NCBI GenBank assembly: GCA_022316685.1
Contig: JAKJHU010000030.1
Location: 17,068,018 to 17,132,017 of the forward strand
Source of the DNA: Progne subis subis
Taxonomy: Eukaryota > Chordata > Aves > Passeriformes > Hirundinidae
Length of the DNA: 64,000 nt
Reading direction: 5' to 3'
The position numbers and the translations under genes were made by a program. The stretch's first letter is position 1. Every line of letters begins with the position of its first letter. Below are positions 21,539 to 34,354 of this stretch, in pieces. The notes beneath the pieces are model-generated. The model did not search any database. It was not told the origin of the DNA and saw only the letters and a program-made list of their open reading frames with translations.

Positions 21539-24222
21539 TTATAACAGAAAGACTATACTAGCATAGCTGTGGTCAAGTGTTTGTCCCAGCTGGCTACAGG
21601 AAGGTGGGAAGGCAGCCTGGTGGTTATGCAGCTGTCAAGCAATAATCCAGCATGATCTGGGTCCCATATTCAATTAAAGAAATCACGCGTATGCGCTAGA
21701 CATGCAATTGCATTAATTTCATCCATTGGCTTTATTTACTTACTTAATATTAGTGGCAACTTTTTCTTTCTCCCATGGTGCTTCAAAGACATCCTGTCCA
21801 TCACTGCAAATGTGAGGGCTTAATTCCAGCTACTGCATGCATGGCCTCAGGGCACCAAAGAGCAGAACAACAGTGTGGTTTGATTAACCCAGTTCCTGCC
21901 TCCATCAGCAGCTGAGTCTCCTTGAACAAATACAGTCCAGCTGCTTCTTGTGCCTTTATGCATTTAGATTTGCCTTTATTATACAATAAATGAGAAATCA
22001 AGAGAAAACAAGAAGGTGAGGGGTTTATTGAGTTCCTTTACTGTGACTACTGCTTCTACTGGCATTTCCTTTGACTTTTGACCTTGCTTGATGCAAAGGC
22101 TCTGGTCTCCTTGCAGCTAAGCTTCGGCTTTCTCTGAAGTACATGGGCTGTAAGGTGATACCTGTGGATATGGTACCAAGGGTAATTAAGATGGTTGTTG
22201 ACTTTCGTTCTGCCCCACCAGTGTGTAACCATGTCTGTAGGAAACCAATGTTTGCTTGCTGTTGAAGTGCCAAACATTGGTGCATAAAATCACTGAAGTT
22301 CCTGTTCTTTAGTGTTCCATGCTTCTTCATTACTAATTGAATAAAATTCAAGTCAGTGTGTTTGGCAAAGAACGCATGAAGGTTCCATTTACAACGCAGG
22401 AAATAAACATTTATAAATTGGTTATACAGTGAGGACAGTACTTGGCTTGCTCTTTAATGGTAAATGCCCAAGGCATCATGGAATTATTCAGCAAGAGTGA
22501 GGCCAGATGAAATACACTTGGCCAAATATCAGAGTCTCCTAGAAAATACTACAGTGCACCCTGAACTCTGCTAAAGCTAGTAATCAGTTCTCCACCGAGT
22601 ACAAGGGAGCTGGCCACACCTAATGGCTGACTTTTCATTTACAGTTTAGTGAGATGAATCCTCTTTTTTATATCCTGAGCAATTTTCAGTACCATGGTTT
22701 CTTTTCCTTGTTGCATAAGTGATTTCATAGCTTCACACATCTAGTGATCTTTCATGAAGCAGATGATATAAGCAATTTCTGTTCTCCATCTTGTGGTCCA
22801 AACATTCTCAGCCTCTCCCTTTTTCAGTTCTGTGGATACAGAATATACTTGATGTTGTTGATCTCTTATGCACATTTTCCTGTTCTCCTCTCTATCTCAC
22901 TTTCTACATCATGCTAATTTTGATGGCTGTCAAGCTTCTTTCCTAGAGGACATTGATAGACAAAATCACTGGGAAGTTGTCATAGATGTGGACGGTCAGG
23001 AATCCTGGATGTTCCATGCATCTTCCTTCCATATGATTCCACGGTCTGAACTAAATCATCAACATAATCTTTCCAGTCTGATACATCTAGCATTTCGTGG
23101 CGCTCATGAATATCTACCCACCATATATCCACCTCTATAACAACAGGTATCAGACATAATAGAAGCAGTGACTTTTTATAACTCTGACAGCATGATCCAT
23201 GAAATTCAGGTCCTTCCTTCGAGGCATAGAAGTAGAAGAAATGATTGTCATTTTCCTAATTGTACCTGGAAGCAAGCCTTACTTCAGGAAATTTAGACTA
23301 AAATCTTCCCCAGTATGGGATGTGGCAGCTCCAAAGGCACTGGAAACTGACAGTACATTTCAGAAGAAGCATGAGAACTACTGAAAACTGCCAAAACTAG
23401 ACTACTGAGAATGAATAGGAAATGAATTAGTTAGCAGATTATTTGTAGCGTAACTGATAACAAGGTCAGATCAACGTAATTGCAGTGCTGGGCTTGACTT
23501 TGCAAAAAGGGTTGATACTTGTAGGTCAAGTCAAAATTTTGCTTTCTGAATGAAAAGTTCACTAAGACCAAAATAAATCCAATTAAAAATGAATACTGAA
23601 GTGTAAATATGGGCTGCAAAGGTCAGCAAACGGCCCAGATGAAATTTACTTGGCAGAAAATATGTCATTAATCACAACAAAATTGAAAGGGGTCCATTGC
23701 CAGAAGAATGTGGCTGTGCAGAGAACACACACAGCTTGAAGCCATTAGATTCATGCTTTCTGCATATTCTGTCAGACAGCACTCCAGTTAGTCCCTTGCC
23801 ATTGCTTACTTCTGAGCTAACAACCTAGATTTCCTTTATCACCAGTGGAGAGAAACAGGCTCTTCTGGGACATAACTTATCTCACAGCAAAGTTGACATC
23901 TAAAATACATCACAGGAATAATGTTCTGAAAAGTACTATTTCTCTCCATGGACCATGAAAAAGTCATGGGTGACTGGCTGGTACGATCTAAGTCAAAGCA
24001 AGATTAATCCAGCTTTTGTCATAAGACAGGGACATGTCTACCCCTGAAATGCATCGATTATGGAATGAAAAGTTGCATTATCATCACTGCACTTGAGCAC
24101 TGCAGAGCTTCTGAATTTGCATGGCAGTGTAAGCATTGCAGTAATGTCACCACACTGCTTCAGGGACCTGTTTATTCCACACACACATACACCGAAATTA
24201 ACATGGCTCTTGGGGTCATCTT
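21539..24222. other. Unique sequence; one open minus-strand frame at 22.0-22.5 kb
   Basis: No gene was recognised. A minus-strand frame is open for about 145 codons (roughly 22,025-22,460; first ATG at 22,351) and ends in a TAA that lies inside an AATAAA hexamer. Its product is basic and serine-rich at the C-terminus, with no domain I can name. Another frame of 73 codons overlaps it on the same strand. The plus-strand frame 22,868-23,140 (90 codons) is also unrecognised. Nothing else stands out. Confidence 0.45.
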
Positions 24223-24290
24223 AAAAAAAACAAACAAAAAAAAAACCAGCAACAACAACAACAAAAAACAAACAAACAAACAAAAACAAC
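24223..24290. repeat. A-rich low-complexity (CAAA)n/(CAA)n array
   Basis: Mixed CAAA and CAA units with longer A runs. A spurious 85-codon frame translates it as lysine, asparagine and threonine runs. Confidence 0.9.
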
Positions 24291-24584
24291 CCACTTTTGG
24301 ACTGGCAGCCTCAATCTACTGATTAATTACTTCATTTTTATGCACATTGAGGGTCTTAGATCCATTGTTTTCGCCATCTCTCTACATATGATGAGGTGGT
24401 TACCCTTCTGTAGAGCAATTCCCATAGCCTTAGTAATCTGCTGGAGCCTGCTAGTCAAGCAGCTGTTAACCAAATAATACTGGACTGAATTTTCACATAC
24501 CAGTGAAAACTATTTGGGCAATCATGATATTAACAAGTTTAGTAAAAAAAGAAATTATTGCTTTTCTGGTTAAACAGCAAATCA

Positions 24585-24588
<4 letters not shown>
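24291..24588. other. Unique sequence, nothing seen
   Basis: Short stretch between the (CAAA)n array and the T45 tract. No feature was recognised. Confidence 0.5.
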
Positions 24589-24633
<45 letters not shown>

Positions 24634-24639
24634 CCCCCC
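24589..24639. repeat. T45 homopolymer followed by C6
   Basis: 45 uninterrupted T (24,589-24,633) then six C. If this were the tail of a minus-strand retrocopy, the body would start to the right, but nothing there is recognisable as a retroelement or processed gene. The exact length is uncertain because such runs are error-prone. Confidence 0.9.
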
Positions 24640-26444
24640 AAAATTTCCCCGAGAGTTTCAAAGGCTTGGCTTAATACTAGACTGTAGTCAAGGGATTTAA
24701 ATGTGTGCTTGGGAAAGTGGACTTATTGAGGTGAAGAAAGAATTTTGTGATACACACAGATGCATGAATATAAAATACACTAATACACACTGCTGATCTT
24801 GCTAACAGAAAACATTATCAATAGGTTCAACATGGTTAATGATGGGGTGGTGGGAGTGCTGAAGCCACATTTGATCTCATGTTTTTGGGGAAAATACTGT
24901 TCAGGAGGAACAGCTTGTGCTGATTTGGGCCGAGCCTCCCTCAAAAGACAAGTAACGGCATCACTCCACGTGTACATGAGCCTGCTCCTGTCACAGGTGT
25001 ATTGAAAGCCTGTGTGGACCAGGAGGCTTTCACTGAATAATGTCTTCTGGGAGAAAGGCTGGCAGAAAATGAAGTAAAAATTACCAGATTGAATCCAGAG
25101 AAAATTATGGAATTAAACTTGCAAAGAGGGAGCAAATGCTGATGCAGAAATTTGTCAGAGGAGATACTGTATTGTATATTGTATAGCAGGCACTACTCAA
25201 GCCATTGATTTTAGGAATCTATTTCAGGAAATCTAACTTCTCCAATGGAAACCTAACCATTGCCTGTACAGATGTGTCTAGGCTCCATCCAGGTGTGCCT
25301 GCAGCTGGCAGCTGCACAGAGGCTTCAGAGACAGGTGTCTGAAATGTTTTGAGCCGCCTCAGTATCTATTATTGATCCCACCAACAAGGACCTCATCTCG
25401 CCTTGGTATAAGCAGACTACAACAAAGAGAAACCTCACATATCCCTGGTTTTTCCTTTTAAGTGACATGAGCAGTAAGGCCCTGAACTTTGAGTTAATCC
25501 TACAGCCAAAGACAGGCTCCTACACAACTAAAATCAGCGACACCCTGGCAAAAGAAGACAATCCCCTGCAAAAAAGTTCTTGTTAGGAAAAAGAGAGGAA
25601 ATGTAGGCAAAAGTAAAGTTAGAAAAGGGAATATTTTTCCTTTCTCTTAACTAAGTTGGAGGACTAAATTTTGACCATTCTAGTTTTAAATAATGCAACT
25701 GAAACAAAGTCACCCCACAGGAACATACATAAAAATACACACTTAATCCTTTATCTTTTTCTGATCAGTCTTTGAGATCTGAATAACTCAACCCACTCAG
25801 AACTGAATATATCAGCAGACACTTTTCACAACCACGAAATGATGAGCCAGAGAGGACTCAGTCACTCACAATTATGTCAAGGGTATATGCTCCACAGTAG
25901 GCTGTGGGCATGGAGGATGGACATAAACAACTTACCTGTCCAAAAGATCCCAAACATCAGGGCATCTCCTCCAGTCTGAGCAATTTCTTAACCTTTTTAT
26001 AAGGGACTATTACATAACTCTCAAGCAGATTTGGTTTACCTAAACCCAAGTATCTGATGCCATTTGAGATGTCCTTGTGTATGTGAAGTAGACAGATGTA
26101 ATCAGTCTTCTAGATGTGTCACATAAACTATATGAAATCTATGCCCTTCTCCAGCAGCTGAAGGTTAGGTTGGGCATCTGAAATGTCACCACACCATATA
26201 TTTAGGTTAATGATTGATGTGGAATAGCAAAGTTGACTTTCCTCATCTTCAGAAATCCTCTTTCATTTGGAAGCATGCCTATGAGAAGATTTCCTGAGAT
26301 TTCCATTCTGCCCTTTCTTAGTCCATTCCCACCTATTTTGGCTCATGATTATTCTCTGTAAGCTGAAGAGTCATGAGTCGAAAAGTGCAGGTACCTCTCT
26401 TGGTTTTATTGTAAATGAGCTAAAACACATCCGGGAGAAGGCCA

Positions 26445-26450
<6 letters not shown>
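24640..26450. other. Unique sequence, no gene seen
   Basis: No coding region or transposable element was recognised. Frames are 68 codons or fewer. Confidence 0.5.

Positions 26451-26476
<26 letters not shown>
26451..26476. repeat. (TC)13 dinucleotide microsatellite
   Basis: Thirteen uninterrupted TC units, with GA on the opposite strand. Purine/pyrimidine mirror tracts of this kind can adopt H-DNA. It is a likely polymorphic marker. Confidence 0.95.
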
Positions 26477-28863
26477 AACTATAACAGCTCTGTTGGTAAA
26501 ATCTTTTAGCTTGGCTTCTGATTTAAGTTATTAAAACTGTTTGGATGAATGAGTGTTGGAGTTTATTAGTCCAAATTCAGAGTGCTGTGTGCATGAGAAA
26601 TTATCTCCTCTTTTAGTCCAGAATTAAGTCCAGAGTATTTTTAAGGGATGTGTATCTAGAGAAAATATCATGTGAGACTGAATTTCTGCTTTTCTTCACA
26701 GGGACTCCAATGAGTACCTCCACCTATTAAGAATCAAGTTTTCAGCTGGTTAATGGGACTGAGTGAATGCTGCAGTTTGTGTTGATGGGCATGATTAATT
26801 GTGGATGGTCAGCTCAAGCATATCCTGCAACTGGGTAAAGGTGGCACTAATGCAAATTGGTCAGCTGGGAATAAACATCATTAATTCCATATGACATGAC
26901 AGATAAACAGCCTATGGAGAGGTATGCATTTACAAACCAAGAAAAGACTAGCTAGTTTATCCTGAGATAGCAATAATGGTAATCAATTTGGATTTAAAGA
27001 TGTTTGCAGAGATATGATGGATCAATTGAGATGAATGGTTAAACCATGTACCTGATAGCCTGCAGTGTAGGACAGACAGTCAGTCAGCAGTAACTGGTAT
27101 TGTAAAGAGCAAGGTTTGTGCTGTACACTTGGCCATCAGTGAAATTTCTGCTCCACAGAAAACAACAGGGTTTCAGAAAAACTATATTGTCAGGTGGGAT
27201 TAATAGTTAACCCCTCCACCAAGTAATTAACAGGGCAAATTCCCTTATCCACCCATTCCCAGAGGTGATTGTAAGTGGAGGTACTGGACCATCACAATTT
27301 CTAGGAAAACTGATTTATCTACAACAGTCTTGTCCACCCCTTATTCTACCCTGAGCCTCCAGTTCAGATGTAAGACAGGCTGCTTCCTTGTCAAGTATTA
27401 GTGAGAGCAACTGGACATGTCACTGGACTCCCAGATCAGCAGGTACCCACCAAATTTTCAAGTTCCCAAAGGAACCCTTAACATTTTCATGCAAAATTTA
27501 TGTTTTCCTTAATGCAAATTTTAGTTCTGCGAAGCTAGCATATCCTAGTAGGAAAATTCCCAACCATCTGCAAATATAAAGGCAAATGTTAGAAAAAGCA
27601 AATTAGGTTTAGGCTCTCTCCCTCTGACTTATGTCTTTTTCCTCTGCACCCATACAATCTCTGCAACACTGGCATTGAGTCATGGCTGAAATTATTAAGT
27701 ACAAATCAATTAATAAAAAATAATAGTTTCCCATGAGTAATAAGAACTCTGGCAGTGTGCTCATAATAATGTAATTACTGGTGGGGTCTCTACTTAAATT
27801 GAGATCAAACATTGGCACTTTTCACACAGCTACATTTCTTTCATTAACATATATATTTTTTTACATGCAAATTAAACCTGCTTTTTGGCTGCCTAACAAA
27901 TATTTCAAACACAAATCTTCTATAACTTAAAGACTAGATTACAATCACCTGATTACTAAGAGTAATCTGCAACTAAAAACTCACATACAGTTGAGCAAAA
28001 CCTTCATACAATCAAAGCTCAGATACCACAAGCTGATGTGACTTTACATTCATTTTGCAATGCAGCTGCTCACTGCCTTTTGTAACGCCTCAACAGGAGC
28101 ACTCTAATGTATCATGGTGAGCTCCAGACCTTCACATTCTTTGGCCTTTTCCTTTTCAGCACAGCTCTGTATTAAATATCCATAGGTCTGAATGTGGCTT
28201 CTTTGTAGCCTGAATATACTGAGAAGGTAGCACTTGTTAGCACAAGCAGTTTTAGTTTTGATTCTTTTATTAACTAATTAACCAGATTACATGAAGCATA
28301 AGAAATCAGTCTCTGTAATAAATACCATTTGCTCAGCTGCTTGAAAATGGAGACACTTCCACTAGCTGTGTCATGAACAGAGAAGTCACTGTGTGTACTG
28401 CTCTGAAATCCCTGTTATCCTGAGAGCATGTTCCCATCCAGGAACATAGCACCTTCCTTTGTACCAATACTTCCTTTGGTACCAACATAGCAACATAAAG
28501 GAAACTAGCAAATATTTCACTGGGGAGGGGAGCAATTTATCAAGCTGACTCTATATAGTCTGGAAATTACTTGTTCTTTCTCTGACCTGAGTACTGATGA
28601 TTAAGAAAAGACAAATGGTGTTTCACTCGCCATAGGAAAATATTGCAGTGCTAGATAAGACAGAAAACACAGATATTCAGCTGGGTCTCCTCATCCCCCT
28701 TATCATACTAAAAATGAAAGAAGAAGGAGTTCCTTTCTGAGACCTCATATTCCTGCCTAGGTTTTTAATCAATAGAATACATAAGAAATTGTGTTTATCC
28801 AATTCTGATTTGGAAAATACTACATTTACCTTTTTTCTTTATTTTACAGAGGGCTTTCCTCAC
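26477..28863. other. Unique AT-rich sequence, possible conserved non-coding segments
   Basis: No gene was recognised. Roughly 26,740-27,020 is complex AT-rich DNA with ATTAATTG, TAATGCAAATTGG and CATTAATTCC. Octamers also occur at 27,512 and 27,865. This motif-rich, repeat-free texture suggests a candidate enhancer or conserved element, but that is inference from appearance. Confidence 0.4.
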
Positions 28864-28880
28864 TTTTTTTTTTTTTTTTT
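28864..28880. repeat. T17 homopolymer
   Basis: Uninterrupted T run. No associated element was recognised. Confidence 0.9.
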
Positions 28881-29061
28881 AATTTAACTCCGCTAGAGGG
28901 GATGGGAATTGATTTCTAAAAGCTTTCAAGCAGAAAGGAAGGAGGAAGTCTTACTAGTCATGTTGAAGGCTGCTCTGTTTCCTGCACAAAGAGGAAGTCT
29001 GAAATATTCTGAATTCCAATAAATAGATAATAAAAATATCACCTCTGCTGAATAGAAGCAC

Positions 29062-29086
29062 AAAAAAAAAAAAAAAAAAAAAAAAA
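29062..29086. repeat. A25 homopolymer
   Basis: Uninterrupted A run about 180 bp after the T17 run. A retrocopy between or beside them was looked for and not recognised. Confidence 0.9.
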
Positions 29087-29604
29087 GATAGGTCTTCCAT
29101 ACCTCTGCCTGTGGTATGAGTTTCCACCTAAGCAGAGTGTCCAGGCTCTCTTGATGCGCAGTTTAGGGAGTGCTATACTTCTAACTAATATGGGTAACTA
29201 CTTTAGGAAGTACCCTAGATACTGCTGACAACTCTCCACTGATTGTAAATGCAGCCCAGGTGGCCAGCTCAGATATTGATTATTGCACTGTAGACAATCA
29301 CTTTAAGCAGATAAATCCCTCCCTGGAAGCCCACACTCTCCCCCAAGGACATGTGCTTCTGGGAAAGGGAGGATGGTTAAGAACTGACCTAACAAACTTC
29401 CTTCATTTTGTAGGGCTTCAATTATTTGCCTCTTGTGGGTCATATGATATTGAGAGGCAACTGAAAGATGGTTATTTGTGACGTTGCCAAAGTTCTCTGC
29501 AAAAATGCTGACCACATTTTGGATCTGAATGTTTAGGGAAGATGGGAATTGGACAGAGAGGGGAGGTGGGGTTTGGGAATGGGGGGCATAACTGCAGGGG
29601 TTAA
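29087..29604. other. Unique sequence, nothing seen
   Basis: Open frames of 73 codons or fewer overlap on both strands at 29,260-29,515. No gene or element was recognised before the CR1 scrap. Confidence 0.5.
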
Positions 29605-29670
29605 AGAATCATATAATCAGAGTATCCTGAGATGGAAGGGATCCACAAGGTTCAAAGCACAACTCCTGGA
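29605..29670 (-). mobile_element. CR1 LINE, short 3'-terminal scrap
   Basis: AGAATCATATAATCAGAGTA followed by tcctgagatggaagggatcc and cacaaggttcaaagcaca is the reverse complement of the CR1 3' terminus, including its ATTCT-type end repeats. Only about 65 bp remain, and the right boundary is vague. Minus orientation. It belongs to a CR1 subgroup like that at 50.7 kb, whose end reads ccttgtgggtcccttccaac. Confidence 0.85.
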
Positions 29671-29872
29671 GCTTTGGGCCTGGATTATGGTTGAAAAAAA
29701 GAGAACAGAAAACGTTTGGCAGGAGATGGCAGCTGAAAAGGAGAAATAGACTTTGAAACAGGATGATAGGTAAACCCAAAGGGATGGGCTGTCACATGAA
29801 GGACAGGAGAATTTGCTGTCTGCTGAGAAACTGGGATCCATAACTCCTTGCTCGAGGCTCTTCTCACTGGTA
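29671..29872. other. Short unique stretch
   Basis: Nothing was recognised between the CR1 scrap and the tetranucleotide array. Confidence 0.5.
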
Positions 29873-29907
29873 GAATGAATGAATGAATAAATAGATAAAT
29901 AAATAAT
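29873..29907. repeat. (GAAT)n/(AAAT)n tetranucleotide repeat
   Basis: About nine tetranucleotide units, GAAT-type changing to AAAT-type, with one GATA-like interruption. Confidence 0.9.
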
Positions 29908-30830
29908 CAGGTTTATTCTTGTTTCAATCATAACTGAAGCACTGAAGAACCTAAGCAGAACTATGTAGTACTGGAGAACTCCTGGAGATCCACAGCACCC
30001 AGCTGCAGGGGCCAGACTGCACTTCCCAATGTATGTGGTGTATCAATGCCTGTTAAATCCCATTTTCACTCACCAGGAATCTGTGAAACTCGTGTATGTC
30101 CCCGCTGATCCCTCCTTTCCCTCCTCTTCCTTTGCCACTCCTGGGATCTATTTTCTTGTGTCTGGTTGATTCAAAACAAGAAACTAAATTTGTGCTGCAA
30201 ATTAACGATTTCAAAAGCCAGCAGCAATCACTGTGGCTCTTCCCCTTCCAAAATTAAGGAGAGTTTGCCATCTAGAGGGGAAATAAGACAGAATTATGAT
30301 CTGTGCTGGGAACAGCTTTCGATTTGAGTACAGGCAGTTCAGTGTTACAAACTGGGCAGCAGGACAACGACAGGCTCATACCACATAAGGAAGAGAGTGA
30401 GTTGTTTCTTTCTGAGTCTGGCACAAAAAGTCAGTTTCTTATCTAAATTGTGCAAGCTGAAACAGACAGACAGTTTAATTAAGCTCAGCAGATCGATGGC
30501 ATTTGCATTCAGCAGAGGAAAAACCTTGCCAGAGACTATTTTTTGAGCTAGTCTTCTCCACTAGGCATGTAGACACAGCTGGGTTGATTACCAGCAGTGG
30601 GTATTTTTTTTATTTTTTTTTTTCCCAGTGCAACTGGGTGTTGGCCACAAATTTCTGCTGAACCCTAGAGCTTCATCCCATGAGAGTGGAAATCCCCATT
30701 TTTATGCACAGATTACACCTCAAATTACTTCTCTTCAGTTCAAAGATTTCCTCTGTATATTTTCTCCATGATAGATGTCAAAATGTGTTCTCATGGTTTC
30801 TCTTACTCTTCTGGGAAAACCATGAGGATA

Positions 30831-30835
<5 letters not shown>
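29908..30835. other. Unique sequence, nothing seen
   Basis: No gene was recognised. It contains one minus-strand POU octamer (30,501-30,508) and a T-rich stretch near 30,607-30,625. Confidence 0.5.

Positions 30836-30865
<30 letters not shown>
30836..30865. repeat. T30 homopolymer
   Basis: Uninterrupted T run. It produces phenylalanine or lysine runs in spurious frames on both strands. Confidence 0.9.
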
Positions 30866-33416
30866 CCCATTTGGTGTTTCTTGACTGCATTAGGATGCTC
30901 TGTTCTTGCAAGCCCTGAGCTGTGCTTCCATCCATACAGTGGCTCTGCATTTCACTTCACTTGAAAATATTCCTGCTTCCTCAGGAAGGAAGGACAAGCT
31001 GCCCCCCAAGGCTCCCTTCCACCAGGCATTTCTGCAATCCTCTGGAGCACAGGCAGAGCTAGGAGCAGTCCCTGCTCCACACAAGACACCATGAAACATC
31101 ATGGACCCCTGCTGAACAGGGCTCCTGGAGCTGTGACTTGGGGAGGATGCTTCAGTCAGGCTGCAAAGCACTGACAGACACCGAGCTGTTGAATAAATAT
31201 CCCTTTTGTAAACTACCTGCAAATGATTAGGAGACATGACAAAGGCAAAGCACAAGGCAGAGACCTCCAAGTATTTCATGATTTTGAACGCTTGTTGGAG
31301 CACAACAAACCAGGCACTCGGTCACCGGTGTGTTGGAGATGGAGGTGTGCATACCAGCAGAAAACCGGGTCTGCCTGCAGGTTTCATATGCTTTCCTACT
31401 TATTCTACTTTTCTTCTGGTGATTTTTGTCAACTTGTCTTTGCTTTCCCAATGTCCTGGCACTCAGTTCTCAATATGCTCATGGGCTACTGCAGGCATTG
31501 CTGTCATGACCTGTGCAGTACTAATGAAACCATCTGTTGGGTCAGCCTGTCACTTTACATGCCATTCCAGGCTCTGATTCCATGAGATCACACAGGCAAA
31601 GAAGTCACAGCCCTCACAGAAGTGCCCTCATGTGATTTTAGGAGGTGGTTAAGCTACAGAAAAAGTCCTTTTTCTGGATGAGACGGTAAGCTGCTGTTGT
31701 GAACGCTTGTGACCTTTGAAGTTCACAGACTGCTTTCTCTAACAATAAAAGCTTAAGTTAGAGGTCCTGTTTCTGGGTGGAGAAATGTAAATTTTGCCTC
31801 TGTTTGCCCTTTGCTTTTAAATAGCACAGTAAACTGACTTCTGAAGTGCATTCAAGGCCTCATCTAGCTTATAAAAAGTGTCCAGGGACAACTAAATGAG
31901 ATAACAATATAGATATTTAGATCTTTTCCACCCACTCCTTTTGGACTGAGGTGCATGAGTGAATTCAGGCAGTTAATCAAGCTACTGATTGTCAGCTAAG
32001 CCACGGTAATGGCTGGTGCCTGACCATGCATGTGTCCTTAGCATAATGCATCTGCAAAGTAAATTTTGCCAGCTTAGCTCCTAATGAAAATGAAATCCAC
32101 TGTAGAGGCAGTTTAGACTAACACACTTCTCAGTGGGTCAGGCTTAAGGCATGCACATGGTTAGTTAGCAGGTTTCATATGATGGGCATTATCAGTAACT
32201 CAATTATTCCTTATCATGTGCTCAGACCAGGGAAATTAACCATTTGGAATAGTGATGCAAGAGAGGATTGAACTGGCTGAAACTGCTCTGCATAAAGGGC
32301 TCACACAATTTGAGTTGTTTCTGTGCATAAGCTTAACTAGAGATGCAGGAAATTCATTGGAAGACCTTTATATTGAGATTGATTTTGTCTCTAAAAATAC
32401 ACAGACATTCAAACAGAAATTTTGAGCATGGTATAAAAAATTTGGTGTGGGATTCTTTCACCTGTACGACACAAAGAGTCAAACTACATAGCCAAAGTGA
32501 ACTAAGTGAACGCTTCTTGACATTAGAACCTATAAAACTATGAATCCTTGTGATTCAGTAAGGTTTAATTCACTGTCTATACCAACACTCCCTTCCCATC
32601 CCCCTGGCATCTTGCCCACTGAGGCTACACGTCTGTAGTAAAGCTATGGGCTGTGGGTCTAGGATAAATGAATGGGGAAAACTAACTGCTTAACCGAACA
32701 AAGCTAAAACACATCAGCTTCCACTCTCTGATGCACTGGTATGTGGAGTATTAAAGGCATTTGAACCACAATCCCTGTTCAAATCAGCTCATGCATCCAT
32801 TCTGGACAACAGAGCAGCATTTCAATTTCTTGCTGCGCTGGTGATTAGCTTGAAAGCAACATGTTGAAACTCCCTAAACCCAAATTCAAGTGATATTATG
32901 TCTATCCGATCCAACCTGGCTTTGAGGAATTCCCCATGTTCAGTCCAAAGTTTCTGCACTGGAACTGTCTATGTAAGAGGCAAATATTTCCAGTTGTCAT
33001 GGAAATACATCATAGAAAAGAGTATTTTCAAAATTTTGCACTAGAAGACTGAAAGAAAAAGTATTCTTCTGTCTTGGATTTAAAGCTTTTTTGAATTGCT
33101 AATAATATTAAACTTTACCAGGACTATGAATTGAACTCAACTTCTGAGCCTCAGCTGGTATTTTGCAATTTTACCCTTCAGCCCAGGTTTTTTTTTTTTA
33201 ATTGAAACTTCTAGAATATACACTTTCTGTTCAGCTTTTGCAACTTCCTGCATGAATGAAATATCCCCTAACCCTGACCAGAAAACCCTTCCACATCTCT
33301 TTCAGAAATTTGCTTCAGCAAATGTAACATCCTCACCAGAAGGAAACACAAGCTATAAAACATGCTGCAGCCTTCCTTTCTGTCTGGCTTGCTTCAGACT
33401 TCATTCATAAAAAAAA
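30866..33416. other. Unique sequence, no gene called
   Basis: Overlapping frames of 113-137 codons on both strands at 30,890-31,585 coincide with somewhat higher GC and have no recognisable domain. About 31,980-32,240 is complex AT-rich sequence with features of a conserved non-coding element (inference). No transposable element was recognised. Confidence 0.45.
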
Positions 33417-33438
33417 GAGAGAGAGAGAGAGAGAGAGA
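33417..33438. repeat. (GA)11 dinucleotide microsatellite
   Basis: Eleven uninterrupted GA units preceded by an A run. A purine-strand tract. Confidence 0.95.
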
Positions 33439-33846
33439 ACAAGAAAAAGTGACAGTTGATTCAGAAAGTTGTACAATGTAAACACTCGTCCACACATGAT
33501 GCATTGAGGCTTGGTGTTGCATATCTTTGGGGACAACATATGCCTGTCTTCCACACTTGTCAAATCCTAACGGCCATTGTTATCAGCCCACAAAAGCTTA
33601 CAAATTCCTACCTCTCACTGAAATTCTTAGAAAATGAGAAACCATAACAGACTGAGAAAAAATAACTGTGATCCTTTCTATTCTGCCACCGCCTGAGTCC
33701 TTAGCCTTTTCTCGTAAGCACAATCCTTACTCAGCAGAACCATCTTATTGATACTCTCAAGACTTCTCAGTCTTTTCAAAGGATGCAGATACTTGCATTA
33801 CTTTTTTATTTATAAACAAACTTAGAACATTCCTTATGTGACAGAA
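33439..33846. other. Unique sequence, nothing seen
   Basis: No feature was recognised; the longest frame is 63 codons. Confidence 0.5.
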
Positions 33847-33888
33847 ATATTATTATTATTAATATTATTATTATTATTATTATTATTT
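33847..33888. repeat. (ATT)n trinucleotide microsatellite
   Basis: About thirteen ATT units with one interruption (AATATT) near the left end. Confidence 0.95.
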
Positions 33889-34354
33889 CCACTTTGCAAA
33901 CAGAGAAACAAGAAAAGGTTAGCCTTCCTTTTCAGCCTTGATCTGGACCAGGATTTATGTTAAGGTTTGCCAAAGACACAGGCAGGACAAGGATGAAAAT
34001 TTTCCACCCTTCTGGGATAGCAGAAATGTCACTTTCTCCTGAATTGTAAGGTTTTATGAGACTTTGCCCCCAGCACACTCTAGACAGAAGCAGTACCCTT
34101 CCCACCTTGCTAGGTCTCATTAGGGGGATGGAGGTACAGAAAGTCACCACAGCTTCTCCTCTTCTCTGGACCTCTTTTTCCATCCCAGCTCAACCTCCAT
34201 GTTCCTGTGATCAGAGATCCAGCCTCTCCAAAAAATCCTTCTTGGCCCCTGCCTCAGTTTCTTTCTAGCAAGCAGTGGTATTTGCACAGCATCAGGTCTC
34301 TGGAAGTGAGCCTCCAGCCCGTGGTGCTGCTGGTGACTCTCCAGAAGACTCTCT
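33889..34354. other. Unique sequence leading into the CpG-rich block
   Basis: Pyrimidine-rich in places. It carries open frames on both strands that continue into the GC-rich block; none is recognisable. Confidence 0.45.

Noticed and set aside
22025..22351. Possible processed pseudogene of a small mitochondrial membrane protein
   Set aside because: A faint GGA...T..LT.GT pattern was noticed on the minus strand, but it does not hold over any length and there is no poly(A) tail.
24065..24322. 85-codon frame with lysine, asparagine and threonine runs
   Set aside because: It is the translation of the (CAAA)n/(CAA)n low-complexity array.
30890..31585. Overlapping frames of 113-137 codons on both strands
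   Set aside because: Mutually overlapping antisense frames in slightly GC-richer DNA are a composition effect. No homology was recognised.
33300..33330. Short palindrome atttgct/agcaaat
   Set aside because: Seven-base arms are expected many times by chance in 64 kb.
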